From: Liopterus haemorrhoidalis
Lineage: Eukaryota; Arthropoda; Insecta; Coleoptera; Dytiscidae
DNA length: 64,000 nucleotides
Assembly: GCA_963971575.1 (NCBI GenBank)
Contig: OZ020613.1
Location: 46,308,739-46,372,738, forward strand
Reading direction: 5' to 3'
A program made the translations under genes and the position numbers. The notes under the pieces are model-generated. The model made no database searches. It was given only the letters and a program-made list of their open reading frames with translations, and had not been told where the DNA came from. Position 1 is the first letter of the stretch, and each line of letters begins with the position of its first letter. Below, one piece after another: positions 43,230 through 54,234 of this stretch.

Positions 43230-43790
43230 AGTTTCTTTTAAAAGTTCGGTATTAATAATTTGAAAACCTTTTGAGAGTCACTGGTTGACGTTAATAAATT
43301 ATTGCAAAAAGTTTGACAGTCACTGGTTGTCGTTAATAAATTGTTGCAATAACCGTTTGACAGTCACTGGTTAACGTTAATATATTTATGCAGAAACCGT
43401 TTGACAGTCACTGGTTGCTAAAAAGTTGAATAATGTCTCAAGGTCAACTCACAAATGTCACTGATTTATATAAACCAATATTGCAACAATTAACGAAACT
43501 AATGTTTATAAAAATTTTATGACAAACTAGCGAACACAAAAAGATATTGCACTAAAGTCACAAAGTTTCAAGGAAACGCTTATAACTGTCATATAAAACA
43601 TTTATGTCAAAATAGCGAACACAAACAAGTATTTCACTAAAAGTCACAAAATACTGTATGCACAATATTTTATATTATTTTTATCAATAACTGCACTACT
43701 TTTCACGCAAAATTTACCATTCCGGTGCGCGTTTTTTTTTTTTTTTTTTTTTGGTTAATTATTTTTCAGGCCCACAGTTGGGACGCCAGT

Positions 43791-43994
43791 ATAACAAAAC
43801 ATAATGTTAAATACATTTATTGGGCTCTATACATGAAAAAAATTAAACACAGCAGTAAACAGTTACAAAAAAAGAAATAATAATTTTGACACAGTACATA
43901 TAAATGTTAACACCAGAAAAAAAAACAAAACTATCTACTACCACAACAACGTTGGTTGCTAGGCTAATGACATCATGAAAAAGTGTAGGTCACA
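43791..43994 (-). repeat. 5' LTR of the deleted gypsy element
   Basis: The partner of 41011-41213. A T(19) run lies just inside, near 43732-43752, before the primer-binding site. Confidence 0.92.
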
Positions 43995-44690
43995 ATTTTT
44001 TAATATTGTTAATAGTTCCAAATGAAACTTTGTTAAATGACGTTGTTAGAGTTTATTTTGTTACTGATAGATCCTAAGTAAGCCAAAGAGACGTATTTCA
44101 TAAGATTTGATCCGTTAATTTTAGGAAATATTAGGTATCAGTAACAAAATAGCTAACAAAATAAACTCTAACAACCTCAAAGTTTCATTTAGAACTATTA
44201 AAAATAATAAAAAAACTTTAGTAAATAATAAACACAAAGGAAACATACTGGACAAGAGTGGCGTTACATGTTAATATGTGACACGTGTGGCCTCGCTTAT
44301 TGTGGCCAAACAGGAAGATATTTTGCCATCCGAATTGAAGAACACAGAACCTCCTGGAAGAAAAAAAAAACTGATTACACATATCTGAATTCACAAATCA
44401 TTTTTCAAACCAGATGTTATTCATTCACAACCAAAAGGCCCCAAATTAACTTTCTTGAAGGTGCACGAAATTAAGAAATTAGCAATCAAGGAAAAACCCT
44501 TAATGAGATGACCGACTTGTCAACCTCTCCTCTCATAAGATTTACTTTTTAAATTCTTACTTGTTAACTGTATTTAAGTTGTAATGTTTGTATCTTATTT
44601 TATTGCTTTGAAAATGGCGAAAGCCGAAACTAGTGAGCAGTTAATAAATAAAATAGTGAAAATTTACAATGTTTTTTATTTCAACCATTG
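43995..44690 (+). pseudogene. Penelope-like fragments: rest of left copy, then right copy with GIY-YIG domain
   Basis: 43995-44080 is the continuation of the inverted left copy. From about 44140 its mirror image runs plus-strand: TTTTAGGAAATATTAGGTAT, AACAAAATAAACTCTAACAA, then coding GVTCMLICDTCGLAYCGQTG and RYFAIRIEEHRTSWKKKK. After frame shifts, GKTLNEMTDLSTSPLIRF ends the protein. 3' UTR to about 44690. The two copies meet head to head around 44080-44140, an arrangement known for Penelope-like elements. Confidence 0.75.
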
Positions 44691-45893
44691 TTAAATTTAC
44701 TGAAGTACATGCTATTACTAAATTTTAATTCTAAAAAAAACATGGTATGTAAATAAATAAATATTAAACGTTTTTAAATATCAAATATAATAACCGTTAA
44801 AAATTATCACCGGAAAACTTTTTACATAATAAAGTTACCTTTCAATTCAACGACACTGTACTGTAAGTTTTGGGCTAATGCATGAAACATCCATAAGATC
44901 ATCACGAATGTGAGGTACGAGTTCAGATGTTTAACAGGCTTCCGAAAATTGGCTCTGCTTTTAATGGTGTAACGAATCGGTTAGAACCCCGGAACAAAGA
45001 TAAAATATCACAAACCAACCGTCGCGCGAATTTCTTTGAAAGGGGCTGCCATCTTTTTTTTATAATTTTACAAGTGGTGTTTTAAAATAACATTATTTAA
45101 GAATTCAGGTAATAAAATAAAATTAGAAACTTTCGTTGCAGCACGTACACTTTAGAAATATATTTTTAAATAGGTTATTGCTTAATAACTTTGAACACTA
45201 GCATCTTCTTGAACAAAGCTTAAACCGTTTTCCTAGAAATGACTAGAAATGTTTTCCGACAGAAATATTATTTATCATGACCATGGAAACGTTACATATA
45301 AATATGAAAAAATTGAGACTTGGAAAAAATTTCGAAAAATTTTACAGAAATTATTCGAAATTTTTCGTTTTATCAAAAAACGTCTCAAATAAAAGTTATT
45401 AGTTATTGCTTTTATAGCAACTTTTGTTTAATAAATTTTTTCGAGATATTTTTCTGTTGTGAAATATTCGCAAAAATATTAAAATCGACACGAGTAAACT
45501 TCCATTTTTAGTCAACCGATTTTTACTAAAAGTTGATTAACTCATGCCATTGATGGCAGAAGCTTAAATATGAAGTTTCATAAAAATCCTTTCAGCCGAA
45601 TCTGCTCTGCACGTGTACACAGACAGACGGACAGACAGACGGACGGACAGACAGACATCATGCTAAAAATAGTCAAAACGTTATGTAGGGAGCTCAATTC
45701 GTAGAGATCCATCGAAATCTCGAAACGTCAAAATTGGTATGACCACAATACCTCCCTTATATATGTTGGCGGTCGGTAAAAATCCATCTGATAGATTACT
45801 CGCAAAATGCAAGTGATTTTTTTGAGGGTTGTATATTTGTCATACACAGAAGACATATTTAGAAAATATAAACAAAACAATTTCTATGCATAT
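44691..45893. other. Unassigned, repeat-like
   Basis: Includes a GACAGACGGACAGACAGACG run near 45620 followed by text of the kind common in insect repeats (GGGAGCTCAATTCGTAG). No coding motif found. Confidence 0.4.
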
Positions 45894-46510
45894 TGTCACG
45901 GGGTGAAGTCAAGAACGGAATCTTTTCTACAAAATTTATTGTTCATGATTAATTTACATTAGAATATGTACAATTGTTGGTAAAATGGCTGCTGGTGTTG
46001 TCCGTTTAGAAGCTGATGTTAGTTTCGTTTTTGCCCCGGCTCCTTCAGGATCGGTCGAACCACCCCAGGTATCTGTACAAGGCGAACAAGTGGAGAAGCC
46101 CTGTAGACAACACTCATATCTCGTCTTGGCGACTTCAACAGCTGGTCTGGTCCTTGGGCAGCGTGATGCGGACCGACGTGATAACTGGTCACAAGAATGA
46201 CTACCCCGACTCTATTCCCTAAGACCATTTTATAACTGTTAACCAGGACACTATGACGTCAGGTGCTACCTCAATTGTTTTGGAAACATTATTCATTTGT
46301 GTAATTGTTGGCAGTAATTTAAAGACCATAGTCATCACAATTGAATAATCTTTATCAACACATTAGAATGTAGTCTAACATTTATATTAGCAAACACGCA
46401 ACACCCTGCACATTCTGTAATTCCCAAAACCGTACGTCAGCAACCTTGACCGCTTGAAGGCCGCTCAAGGAATTAGGACATTAGAATACAATTATACCAT
46501 AATTGTGACA
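45894..46510 (-). mobile_element. Solo LTR
   Basis: TGTCACGGGGTGAAGTC at the left and TAATTGTGACA at the right give TG...CA ends, flanked by ATAT on both sides (45890-45893, 46511-46514). On the minus strand an AATAAA (in GTGAACAATAAATTTTG) lies near the 3' end, giving the orientation. No internal region, so it likely formed by recombination between two LTRs. Confidence 0.8.
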
Positions 46511-46714
46511 ATATATTAATATAAATAAACGATTCTCAAGTACAAAATATATAATCAGTCCCACATATCTGTGGTTTTGAGATTGTGAATAACTAATACT
46601 TAAATTTATTTTTACCGTTAAAACCTTACATCTTACTTAAAGCTGGGTTTATCTTTCTCAGTTTATTCATTGTATTTGTCAAGTTAATTCTCAATTTATT
46701 GTTAACAGAGATTT

Positions 46715-46949
46715 CGAAGACCGATACATGAAAAAGATATTCCAAGTAGACCCATTTTCAATAAAAAAGGAAGATTTAAAATTTAAAGGGGATGAACTAC
46801 CTGCTATTACCCAACCAGTCTTTTTAATTATTTAGTGTTAACACATAGTTATTTTACACACAATTAAAAGCTTTGAGTCGTGTAAATATTACGAAGCTGG
46901 ATTTATTAACTGGATCAAATCAAAACACGTCAGTGACAAAATAATACAA
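46715..46949 (+). pseudogene. LVLTHS-family fragment, copy 3
   Basis: DRYMKKIFQVDPFSIKKEDL, ELPAITQP, then a one-base loss before LIIYLVL-like text. Same as 39955 with about 10% divergence. Located 0.85 kb beyond the end of P3 and convergent with it, as 9559 is with P1. Confidence 0.6.
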
Positions 46950-47150
46950 GTTGGATTCTTAGTTCTCGAACTTAATTCATTTCAGAAGGGTATTTGAGAA
47001 CCAATACTTACTAGTGTTACATTCGACAATCAAGTAAAAAACGTGTTGACAACTAAGTTTATTTTCGGTAACCGAGACTTTATTTTCACTAAAAATTTGA
47101 TCGAATTGCTTGAAATCCGAGTAGTTCGAGAACTAAGGACCCACTGTATT
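46950..47150. mobile_element. pogo/Tigger-like MITE, copy 2
   Basis: GATTCTTAGTTCTCGAACTT at the left and AGTTCGAGAACTAAGGACCC then ACTGTA at the right are inverted. It sits at the same place in the fragment as copy 1, so the insertion preceded the duplication of the pair. Confidence 0.65.
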
Positions 47151-47544
47151 AAAAATATTTTATTAAGTTTATATATCTGTTACATTAAAACAACTCACTA
47201 ACTACAAAGTTTAGAAAACTATCCACAAACGACAACGTATTAAATTTAAAGGTCTGAACGGTTGCTTGTCTTATCATATGATAAACTTGTTAGTGACGAT
47301 CAACAGTGCACAAGTTATATTGCGCTAGGCGTCACTTAATAGCTGCTTTCCTTTTACAAGTTAAAATGCTTGGCTAAGCTAAGAAGTTAGTCAAATGTCT
47401 TAGCAAGGGAAAGGGGGGAGGAAAAAACTTAGTTTATCTTAGCCAGTGTCTTATAAATGGAACGCTCTTACAACTTAGATTAACTTATCTTGGACAAAAA
47501 AAAAAAAATAACAATAACGTGCTTTACTTATTACAAACTTCCCA

Positions 47545-47660
47545 TCAGAATGGTCTCTCCTCAGACTGTATTTATGTGGATATAATAGTGAGATATGATA
47601 ACCATGAAAATGTTTCATCACACTGATTATATTTGAACGGAAATAAGAATTCGACTTCGG
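47545..47660 (-). pseudogene. Decayed zinc-finger remnant downstream of P3
   Basis: Minus strand: PFKYNQCDETFSWLSYLTI, then SEERPF. Finger spacing is partly kept but cysteine and histidines are lost. A second trace (GAACGGTCTCTCTAAACACA) is near 47730. Old extra fingers of P3. Confidence 0.65.
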
Positions 47661-47798
47661 TCAGATATCAAATACAAGTGAATAAGAAATGAAAATGAAA
47701 CTCCTGAAAAATAAAAATGATTATATTTGAACGGTCTCTCTAAACACATTCATTTGTAAGTAAGTTTGTCAGTAGGTTCGATACCCTTATCACACTAA

Positions 47799-48775
47799 TC
47801 ACTTTTTTAGTTTCTCTCCAGAATGTATTCGTTTATGAGTGCTGAGACTTGATGATTGTGAAAATGCTTTAGCGCACCGACCACATTTGAATGGTTTTTC
47901 TCCAGAATGAATTCGTTTATGAGTAATGAGATACGATGAGTCTGAAAATGCTTTAGAACACCGATCACATACGAAAGGCTTCTCTCCAGAATGTATACGT
48001 TTGTGAGTAATAAGGTGCGATGTCTCTAAAAAACTTTTATCACACTGATCACATTTGAAACGTTTCTCTCCAGAATGTGTTCGCCTGTGTTTAGTGAGAC
48101 TTGATGACTGTGAAAATGCTTTATCACAATGCTCACATTTTAATGGTTTCTCTCCAGAATGTAATCGTTTGTGAATTATGAGATATGATAAAAATGTAAA
48201 TGATTTAGTACATTGATCACATTTGAATGGTTTCTCCACAGAATGTGTTCGTTGGTGGCCAATGAGTTTTGATGAGTGTGCAAATGATATATCACACAGA
48301 TCACATTTAAATTGCTTTTCTCCAGAATGTATTCGTTTGTGTTTAGCGAGAATCGAAGAATTTGAAAAGGCTTTACTACACCGATCACATTTAAATGGTT
48401 TCTCCCCAGAATGTACTAGTTTATGGCTAATGACACTTGATGACCGTGAAAATGATTTATCACATTGATCACATTTATATCGCTTCCCTCCAGAATGTAT
48501 TTGTTTGTGCCTGATAAGATTTGATGAATGTGAAAAAGCTTTACCACACTGCTCACATTTGAATGGTTTCTCTCCAGAATGGATTCGTTTGTGAGTAAGA
48601 AGTTTTGATGGCCGTAAAAATGATTTATTACAATGCTCACATTTGAATTGTTTCTCACCAGAATATAATTTCGTATGTCTAATAAGATGTGATAACTTGT
48701 TTGTGGGTTGTTTACATTTGTTAATTGCCAAGGACGTACAACTCTCATCTGGTTCACTGGAAGATGTTCCTCTAG
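47799..48775 (-). CDS. P3 zinc-finger exon: 10 tandem C2H2 fingers
   Basis: Acceptor GTTTGTAG above 48775, frame A-RGTSSSEPDESCTSLAIN. A half finger (KQPTNKLSHLIRH) precedes ten complete C2H2 fingers joined by HSGEKPF-type linkers, ending HSGEKLKK-stop. Helix regions: LRPSKLLTH, SHSSNLIRH, SRSSSVISH, SNSSILAKH, AHSSKLIGH, TFLSYLIIH, SQSSSLTKH, LETSHLITH, SDSSYLITH, SQSSSLSTH. No internal stop or missing ligand, so this is the healthiest finger array of the cluster. A probable nuclear DNA-binding factor, exon 4 of P3. Confidence 0.94.
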
Positions 48776-48863
48776 CTACAAACAAATTTACATTGATTAA
48801 GGATACAAACATTCAGTTATCGAAATAAAGTTAATTTCTAACATAAACTTTTCCTGCATGTGG

Positions 48864-48867
<4 letters not shown>

Positions 48868-48911
<44 letters not shown>

Positions 48912-48944
48912 GGTGTGCGTGTCCGTGTCCGTGTGTGCGCGTGC

Positions 48945-49038
<94 letters not shown>

Positions 49039-49105
49039 GTGTTTGTGATGGCGCGCGCGCGGGTGCTCGTGTGTGTGTGTGTGTGTGTGTGTGTGCACGT
49101 GCATG
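48868..49105. repeat. (TA)n and (GT)n microsatellites in P3 intron 3
   Basis: About 20 TA units followed by about 200 bp of GT-rich repeats with a GCGCGCG interruption. Open frames reading as His-Thr or Cys-Val repeats here are not genes. Confidence 0.95.
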
Positions 49106-49249
49106 CGTGCGTGCATTAATGGATAAGTTATAATAATTTACGACTAAAACTAACAAACTATTGGCTATTGTACTCCTGAGCATCTATTCAGAATTGGAAA
49201 GAGTACCAATATTGGAAACTAACAAAATAATATTAAATTATTGACTGAC

Positions 49250-49408
49250 CTGTATTTTGTCCAGCTGCATTTTGCTCGTAATCACTGTCATCTCCGCATT
49301 CAGGCTTGATGTCTACTTCCTCAGTGATGATAATATTAGTGTTGTAGTTATACTGGGACATGTCATGAGTAGTTGATATGATACATGTCTTCTGAGTATC
49401 GTGACTGC
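49250..49408 (-). CDS. P3 linker exon L3
   Basis: Acceptor ATATTTCAG above 49408, donor GTCAGT below 49250, 159 bp, phase 1. Protein: GSHDTQKTCIISTTHDMSQY, IIITEEVDIKPECGDDSDYE and AAGQNTG. The site reads I-K-P-E. Confidence 0.9.
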
Positions 49409-50443
49409 CTGAAATATAAATATTCATTATTACTATTTTATATTTGTATTATATTTATAGCAAATATTTTGTCACTCAACTCGCGACAAGAAAATTTTCC
49501 GACTAAATGTATACTAAAATCAATAATCATGTTAAAATAAAAATATATCAAGAACAATTAATTATTTTGTTATAATGTGCATTATTAGTTATTTTCGAGG
49601 ACATATCTGAAACATTCTAATTACAAGATTAATAATAACAGGTCCTCAACGACTATGTGACGCATAGAGTAGAAAAAAGCCATGGTCTCCAATTCTAGAC
49701 ATTCAGTATTATAAGTGACATTCCAACCGATCTTATTAACTGACACTCTATAAATGTGCCAAACTATGAGAAAGCAACATAAACAAGATTTATGAAAAAC
49801 AGAACTCACACTGCAAAGTGATAGTCTATAAAAACGGAGCCAAGCTTTACTATACAGAGGGCAGCACATAACAACTACACTAAATAATTCAAGAATTATC
49901 AGTGGCTCTAAAACAATGGTTTCTGTTTATTTATCACATTAAAACTATTATCATTAATTCATAATTAATTTTTGGTTAGGTTAGGTTATGTTAGGTTCGG
50001 TTAGGCTAGGCTTTAGCTTGAATACTGTTCAAGAACTGAACATACATATTAAATGACGCCTACACTAACAGTGTCACCTGTTTAGAATCTCTGTATATTG
50101 AACACATGACATGTGTATAACGCGTGCGCAATGTTCAGTGAGTTACAGTAAATCTTTCCCATAAATGTCGCCAGAATGTATTCGTTTGTGAGTAAGAAGT
50201 TTTGATGGCCGTAAAAATGATTTATTACGGTGCTCATATTTGAATTGTCAATTGAAGTGGATTATAGTAAAGCCAAGCTTTACTATAACCCACTAAAAAC
50301 TATATACAGAAACTCGGTTATATAAAATATATGTATGTGAAAATACACAATGCAAAGCAATTGTTGGTCAGTTCAACACAGGAAAAAAAACACTTGAAAC
50401 ATTTAATGATAACATAATGATCAATAAAACTAGCTCTACTGAC
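49409..50443. other. P3 intron 2 with a copied finger piece
   Basis: 50167-50250 repeats part of P3's own first finger exon text (AGTAAGAAGTTTTGATGGCC then GTAAAAATGATTTATTAC, as at 48594-48630). AAGCCAAGCTTTACTATA occurs near 49838 and 50270. ACTAAATAATTCAAG then TTATCAGTGG near 49878 matches 34810 in P2 intron 1. A short TTAGGTTA run lies near 49975. Confidence 0.6.
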
Positions 50444-50575
50444 CAGTCTTTGTGACAGTTGCATTCTCCAATTCATCTTCAAATTTAATGGAGTCCACAG
50501 GTTCAGACTTAATATAAATTTCCTCTATGTTTATACAATCGTGGTATATGTCGTTTGTAACTTCATCTTCGATTC
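50444..50575 (-). CDS. P3 linker exon L2
   Basis: Acceptor TTGCAG-type above 50575, donor GTCAGT below 50444, 132 bp, phase 1. Protein: GIEDEVTNDIYHDCINIEEI, YIKSEPVDSIKFEDELENAT and VTKTG. I-K-S-E-P site; also IKFE. Confidence 0.9.
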
Positions 50576-50705
50576 CTGCAATAAACAGGTCATATACCTA
50601 CAAACCAATTGCTTACTGTAAAAATGTATCATTTAAAATGTTCACTAAACAAACTTTGATGAAACTCTTCAAGAGTTAAACTGTGACTTCAAAAACTAAA
50701 TAACA

Positions 50706-51512
50706 ATAGGGGAAACTTTTTAAGATTGCACCGCCATATGCGGCAAAGCTGGAACACTCTAAAGTGCCATTAAACTGTTACTCGTGTATTTGTTTACATG
50801 GTGAATATGCACACGAGTTGTATTTTTCCTATTTTCCGAGCTTTTTTGTTTTTTTTTTTTTTTTATTTAAAGGTATTTTACGATTTACAAGATTTGTAAT
50901 AATAAACTATTCTAAAGAAATTTCAATTTTTAGTTTTCCATTGTATTTTTATTTATTTATTTTTTTGACTGTCTGTCAATATAATAGCAACAAAAATATC
51001 GTAAATATATTAGTAAAAAATCAAAATCTCTGCCTGAAAATGTGGAAGTGCCTCTTAATACATCAACTGATGATTTAGGCATATATTGATGGGATAATTG
51101 ATTTTTTTCAGTGTTTTCTTGAACGTAAAAAATCACTTTTAAAAGTTGCTCCTTGCATAAAATTCATCGAATAAACACGCATTCATGGGCTTGGATTTTT
51201 GCCCATTTTTATTTTTTGGGTCCATAGAGACATTTGTGTATAATACAGACGTATGATCCATTTTCTCTCTACCTGCAAATGTCATTTCAATTGATATTGT
51301 TCCGGATTTAGGAAAATTATGGAATGTTTAAGTGGGATTCTTCTTTATTCACGATTTACATTGCGGCACACAACAAAATTAATTGTTTTTTTTTTTTTTT
51401 GCTGTGATTCACAAAAATAAAACATAAACAACAAAAAAACACGTATTTCTCCATTGAACCAAACAAAACAATGTCACTCTCGTATTTTCCGCAAATCGCC
51501 ATAAGATATCAT
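50706..51512 (-). mobile_element. THAP-coding DNA transposon derivative, copy C (one end lost)
   Basis: Starts TAGGGGAAACTTTTTAAGAT and follows copy A closely through GGGCTTGGATTTTTGCCC and CAAATCGCC, but the right terminus is replaced by ATATCATGTGTGAAATAGG. It lies in P3 intron 1. Confidence 0.75.
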
Positions 51513-51550
51513 GTGTGAAATAGGTAATTGTCAATATTCTCGTTACTGAC

Positions 51551-51677
51551 CTTTTTCCGATTTAGCTGTGAGTTGTATTCCAGTCTTCATTTCATGTTCA
51601 TCTTTATATTCTATCTTAATTTCAATATCTTTTTTATTAAAATCACTCTCCCTGGTATGATTGGGATTCATATTCAT
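51551..51677 (-). CDS. P3 first coding exon (L1)
   Basis: Starts MNMNPNHTRESDFNKKDIEI then KIEYKDEHEMKTGIQLTAKSEKG. The upstream of two in-frame Met codons is used. The donor GTCAGT lies below 51551, phase 1. I-K-I-E site. It aligns with P2 exon 1 (MNPSHTRASD). Confidence 0.87.
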
Positions 51678-52272
51678 TTCTTTCCTATTTTTTAATTTCC
51701 TAATAAACAATTTATTTCTGTCAGAAGAGTATAATGATTTCGGTGTGTAGCAGACCGTGTGGAGTACGGAATGGGTAAACGCAGTTCAAGATTATTCTCT
51801 ATTTTCAGTGTTGCCAACTTGACTTTTAAGAAAGTAGCTAAAGCAGTGATGAAAAGTCGCTATTTTCAAGAAAAAGTCGCCAAATTTTTCCATACCAAAA
51901 TAAAAACACTATTTTATTCCTACAATTAATTGTGTTTATAGTGTTTGAGGCTTTAGATATACAATGCTGAATATCTATAATGAATAATAATAATAATAAT
52001 TTTTACCAAACTATTTGAAAACAATAAATTATAAAATTATATAATACACTTATAAAAACTTAATATGCACTTATAAAAAACAAATTTATAGATGATAAAT
52101 AAATATAATTAGATACAAAAATACAGAAAAAATTAGTACAAAAATAAAAAATCTCTATAAAGAAAATACAGCAAACCCTCTTCTCTAACAAAGTTATAAA
52201 TATTATATGGTAAATTATTGAATTCATCTTCATTTTTAAATTAGTTCTGTTAATATGTATGCATATGAAATA

Positions 52273-52679
52273 CAGTCTGTTTCAAACGCTTAGGCGGAAC
52301 TAAATGGGAATTTCGTTCTTTTAGGTTGTCACGACAAGGGACCTTGCTTGGGTTATTTCATTTTTCAAGTTGGAATGTCAAAATTTAAAATTACAACAAT
52401 GAAACCATGGAAACGAATGACCTATGTCAAAATTAAATTAATTTTTTTATATATTTTAATGACAAAAAAATAAATAAATGGGAAATTTGTATTAAGAATG
52501 AAACAAAAAATCAAAATATAAAGAAAATGACATTTTAAAATGATATTAACCTTAACCAAAAAGTGTTTATTGTAAGTATGATTTACAAAGCTTAAACAAA
52601 ACGGTCGAAAGCACGATTTAAGCGATGAAAGTAACTAAATTGCAAAATCTAGTTCCGCCTAAGCGTTTGAAACAGACTG
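52273..52679. mobile_element. mariner-like MITE, copy 2
   Basis: CAGTCTGTTTCAAACGCTTA at the left, inverted at the right, with flanking TA (52271-52272, 52680-52681). 407 bp, the reverse complement of copy 1 at 3067 with modest divergence. Confidence 0.92.
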
Positions 52680-52988
52680 TACAATATGTTTTCGTCAATT
52701 ATCAGATAGCCGTGGAAATAAAACATGAAACAAAATTTGGACTGGAAAAGGCTAATTTAGATAGACATTATGTTGAAAATACTTGTTTTTCTGACGAAAG
52801 TTCTTATACACTGAAACTATTTTGACGAAAACATCATATTTTATTTTCCAAATATTTAGTATACAGGTATTTTATAGCATCAAATTTAGACTTATATACG
52901 TTATATAATAAATATATAATAAAAAAAAGAAAAACAGAATATGTGAAATCCTAAAATTCTCCAATTTTGTCGTCAGTTAACTTTAAAA

Positions 52989-53810
52989 CAGTGATGGGCG
53001 CGTAGAATACATGATGTAGACTAAGGTAGATTTTACGCGTAAACATGTCAAGTAGAATATGTCTTTGTTTACGTGTCGAATGTAGAATGTAAACTGTACA
53101 TGCGCAGTACGTTTAAATGTAATATTTGAAATAATAGAATGGTAATAGTTTAAATAGTTTACTTTAATGTTTATGTTTATTTCAATTTTATGTAGTTCTA
53201 ATTACATATATTGTTTCCAAAAATGTTATCTCACAAATCGTATGTTATGGACAATATAGGAGAAAAATTTTAAGATCGTAGCGCCACGCGGAATTTTTGA
53301 AACCATTCTAAATCAGATACCACTTGACATTTACTAGTAAATAATAGCGAAAAGTGTATCAAAAAACGACAAAAAATAAATAATTGTTTGGGATTTTCTG
53401 ATTTTGTGAAGTGACATTACTTGAAAACATCTAAAATACTCATACAAAACGAAATGTTATCTGATGTACACAAGTTCATGAAACGCTCACCAGATGGTAG
53501 GGTGCTTAGCTGCAAATCCCTATAAATTACTTGGTTTCTGTCTGTATGAACTACTAAAGTAAAAGTAAAATTAAAAGTTAGTAGTTGTTTTAATCAGAAA
53601 GCTGTCAAAAATATTAAATTTGAGTTCTTTACTGCCTCTTCTACTTAAAACTGGCGGTATTTTATTTTTTTAAACGTTACATAACCTCATGTTTCATTAT
53701 TCTACGCTAGATTCTACGTGTCTACACAGTCTACACTTATCTACGCTGTCTACGGTAAATTTACACGTAGACGTAAAAAATTCAAGTTTACGCGTAGACG
53801 CCCATCTCTG
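52989..53810. mobile_element. hAT-type MITE with nested insertion
   Basis: CAGTGATGGGCGCGTAGA and TCTACGCGTAAACTTG...: ends CAGTGATGGGCG and CGCCCATCTCTG. CTTTAAAA flanks both sides (52981-52988, 53811-53818), the 8-bp hAT duplication. The interior is rich in GTAGAC/TACGTGTC-type subterminal repeats. The element at 53259-53524 is nested in it. Confidence 0.9.
53259..53524. mobile_element. Short relative of the THAP-element family, copy D
   Basis: ATAGGAGAAAAATTTTAAGA then TCGTAGCGCCACGCGG resembles the left end of copy A (AAACTTTTTAAGATCGCGGC). The right edge TGCAAATCCCTATAA is a weak match. Non-coding. Confidence 0.5.
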
Positions 53811-54097
53811 CTTTAAAATACTCTAAAAATGTCGTTAATCCCAAATGTAGTTTTCTTGTCGCTAAACGTCCTCTCAAATATCCTAGATTTGGCGACTTTT
53901 TCCCGTGTTTGGTAACACTGTCTATTTTGACGACGGAGTAGACGCTAGAGTACTCCGCATGGACTGCTATATACTGAATTTATTTATACAAAATGGTTGT
54001 ATGATGATTAATCTTGTTGACTTGGAAATTAGAATATATTTGGAAAGGTCTTGTTTGAAAATTAAATGTGAATTATAATAAACACAATGATGTTATT

Positions 54098-54188
54098 ATG
54101 AAAGAGATTGTTATAAAGATGGAATATAAAGTTGCTGATGATAATGAACTGAAGACTGAATTAGAGCACATGACTAAATGGAGGAATG
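54098..54188 (+). CDS. P4 first coding exon (L1)
   Basis: MKEIVIKMEYKVADDNELKT then ELEHMTKWRNG, donor GTTAGT after 54188, phase 1. I-K-M-E site. Compared with P2/P3, the original start appears changed (GTG AAT where P2 and P3 have ATG AAT, about 54068), so translation probably begins at this later Met, or the gene is compromised. Confidence 0.75.
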
Positions 54189-54234
54189 GTTAGTAACAAG
54201 CACATTTACAACTTACATTTAATACTGTTATTTT

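Larger units (their letters stand above)
41011..43994 (-). mobile_element. Ty3/gypsy LTR retrotransposon with a large internal deletion
   Basis: Flanked by ATTTT on both sides (41006-41010, 43995-43999). Two LTRs of about 203 bp (41011-41213 and 43791-43994) are nearly identical. Reading on the minus strand, the primer-binding site after the 5' LTR is TGGCGTCCCAACTGTGGGC (two bases in) and the polypurine tract AGAGGGGGAGTG precedes the 3' LTR. Gag and protease are present, but most of the reverse transcriptase, RNase H and integrase core are gone, so the copy is non-autonomous. No envelope gene is seen. Confidence 0.92.
51678..54097. promoter_or_regulatory. Divergent interval between P3 and P4
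   Basis: The gene-proximal parts mirror each other: GTACTCCACACGGTCTGCTA in front of P3 (about 51745-51764, minus) and GTACTCCGCATGGACTGCTA in front of P4 (about 53952-53971, plus). Further out are TGGCAACACTGAAAATAG versus GGTAACACTGTCTATTTTG, and AAAAAGTCGCCAAAT on both arms. The middle is filled by MITEs at 52273, 52989 and 53259. The conserved block 75-140 bp before each start is the best promoter candidate. Confidence 0.6.

Noticed and set aside
41011..43994. An endogenous retrovirus
   Set aside because: No envelope-like frame lies between the integrase end and the 3' LTR; this is a plain gypsy-type retrotransposon.
45985..46228. Three overlapping frames of about 70 codons
   Set aside because: They lie inside the solo LTR, on both strands, without protein-like conservation.
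48838..49183. Several long open frames rich in His-Thr, Cys-Val or Tyr-Ile
   Set aside because: They are translations of the TA and GT microsatellites on both strands.
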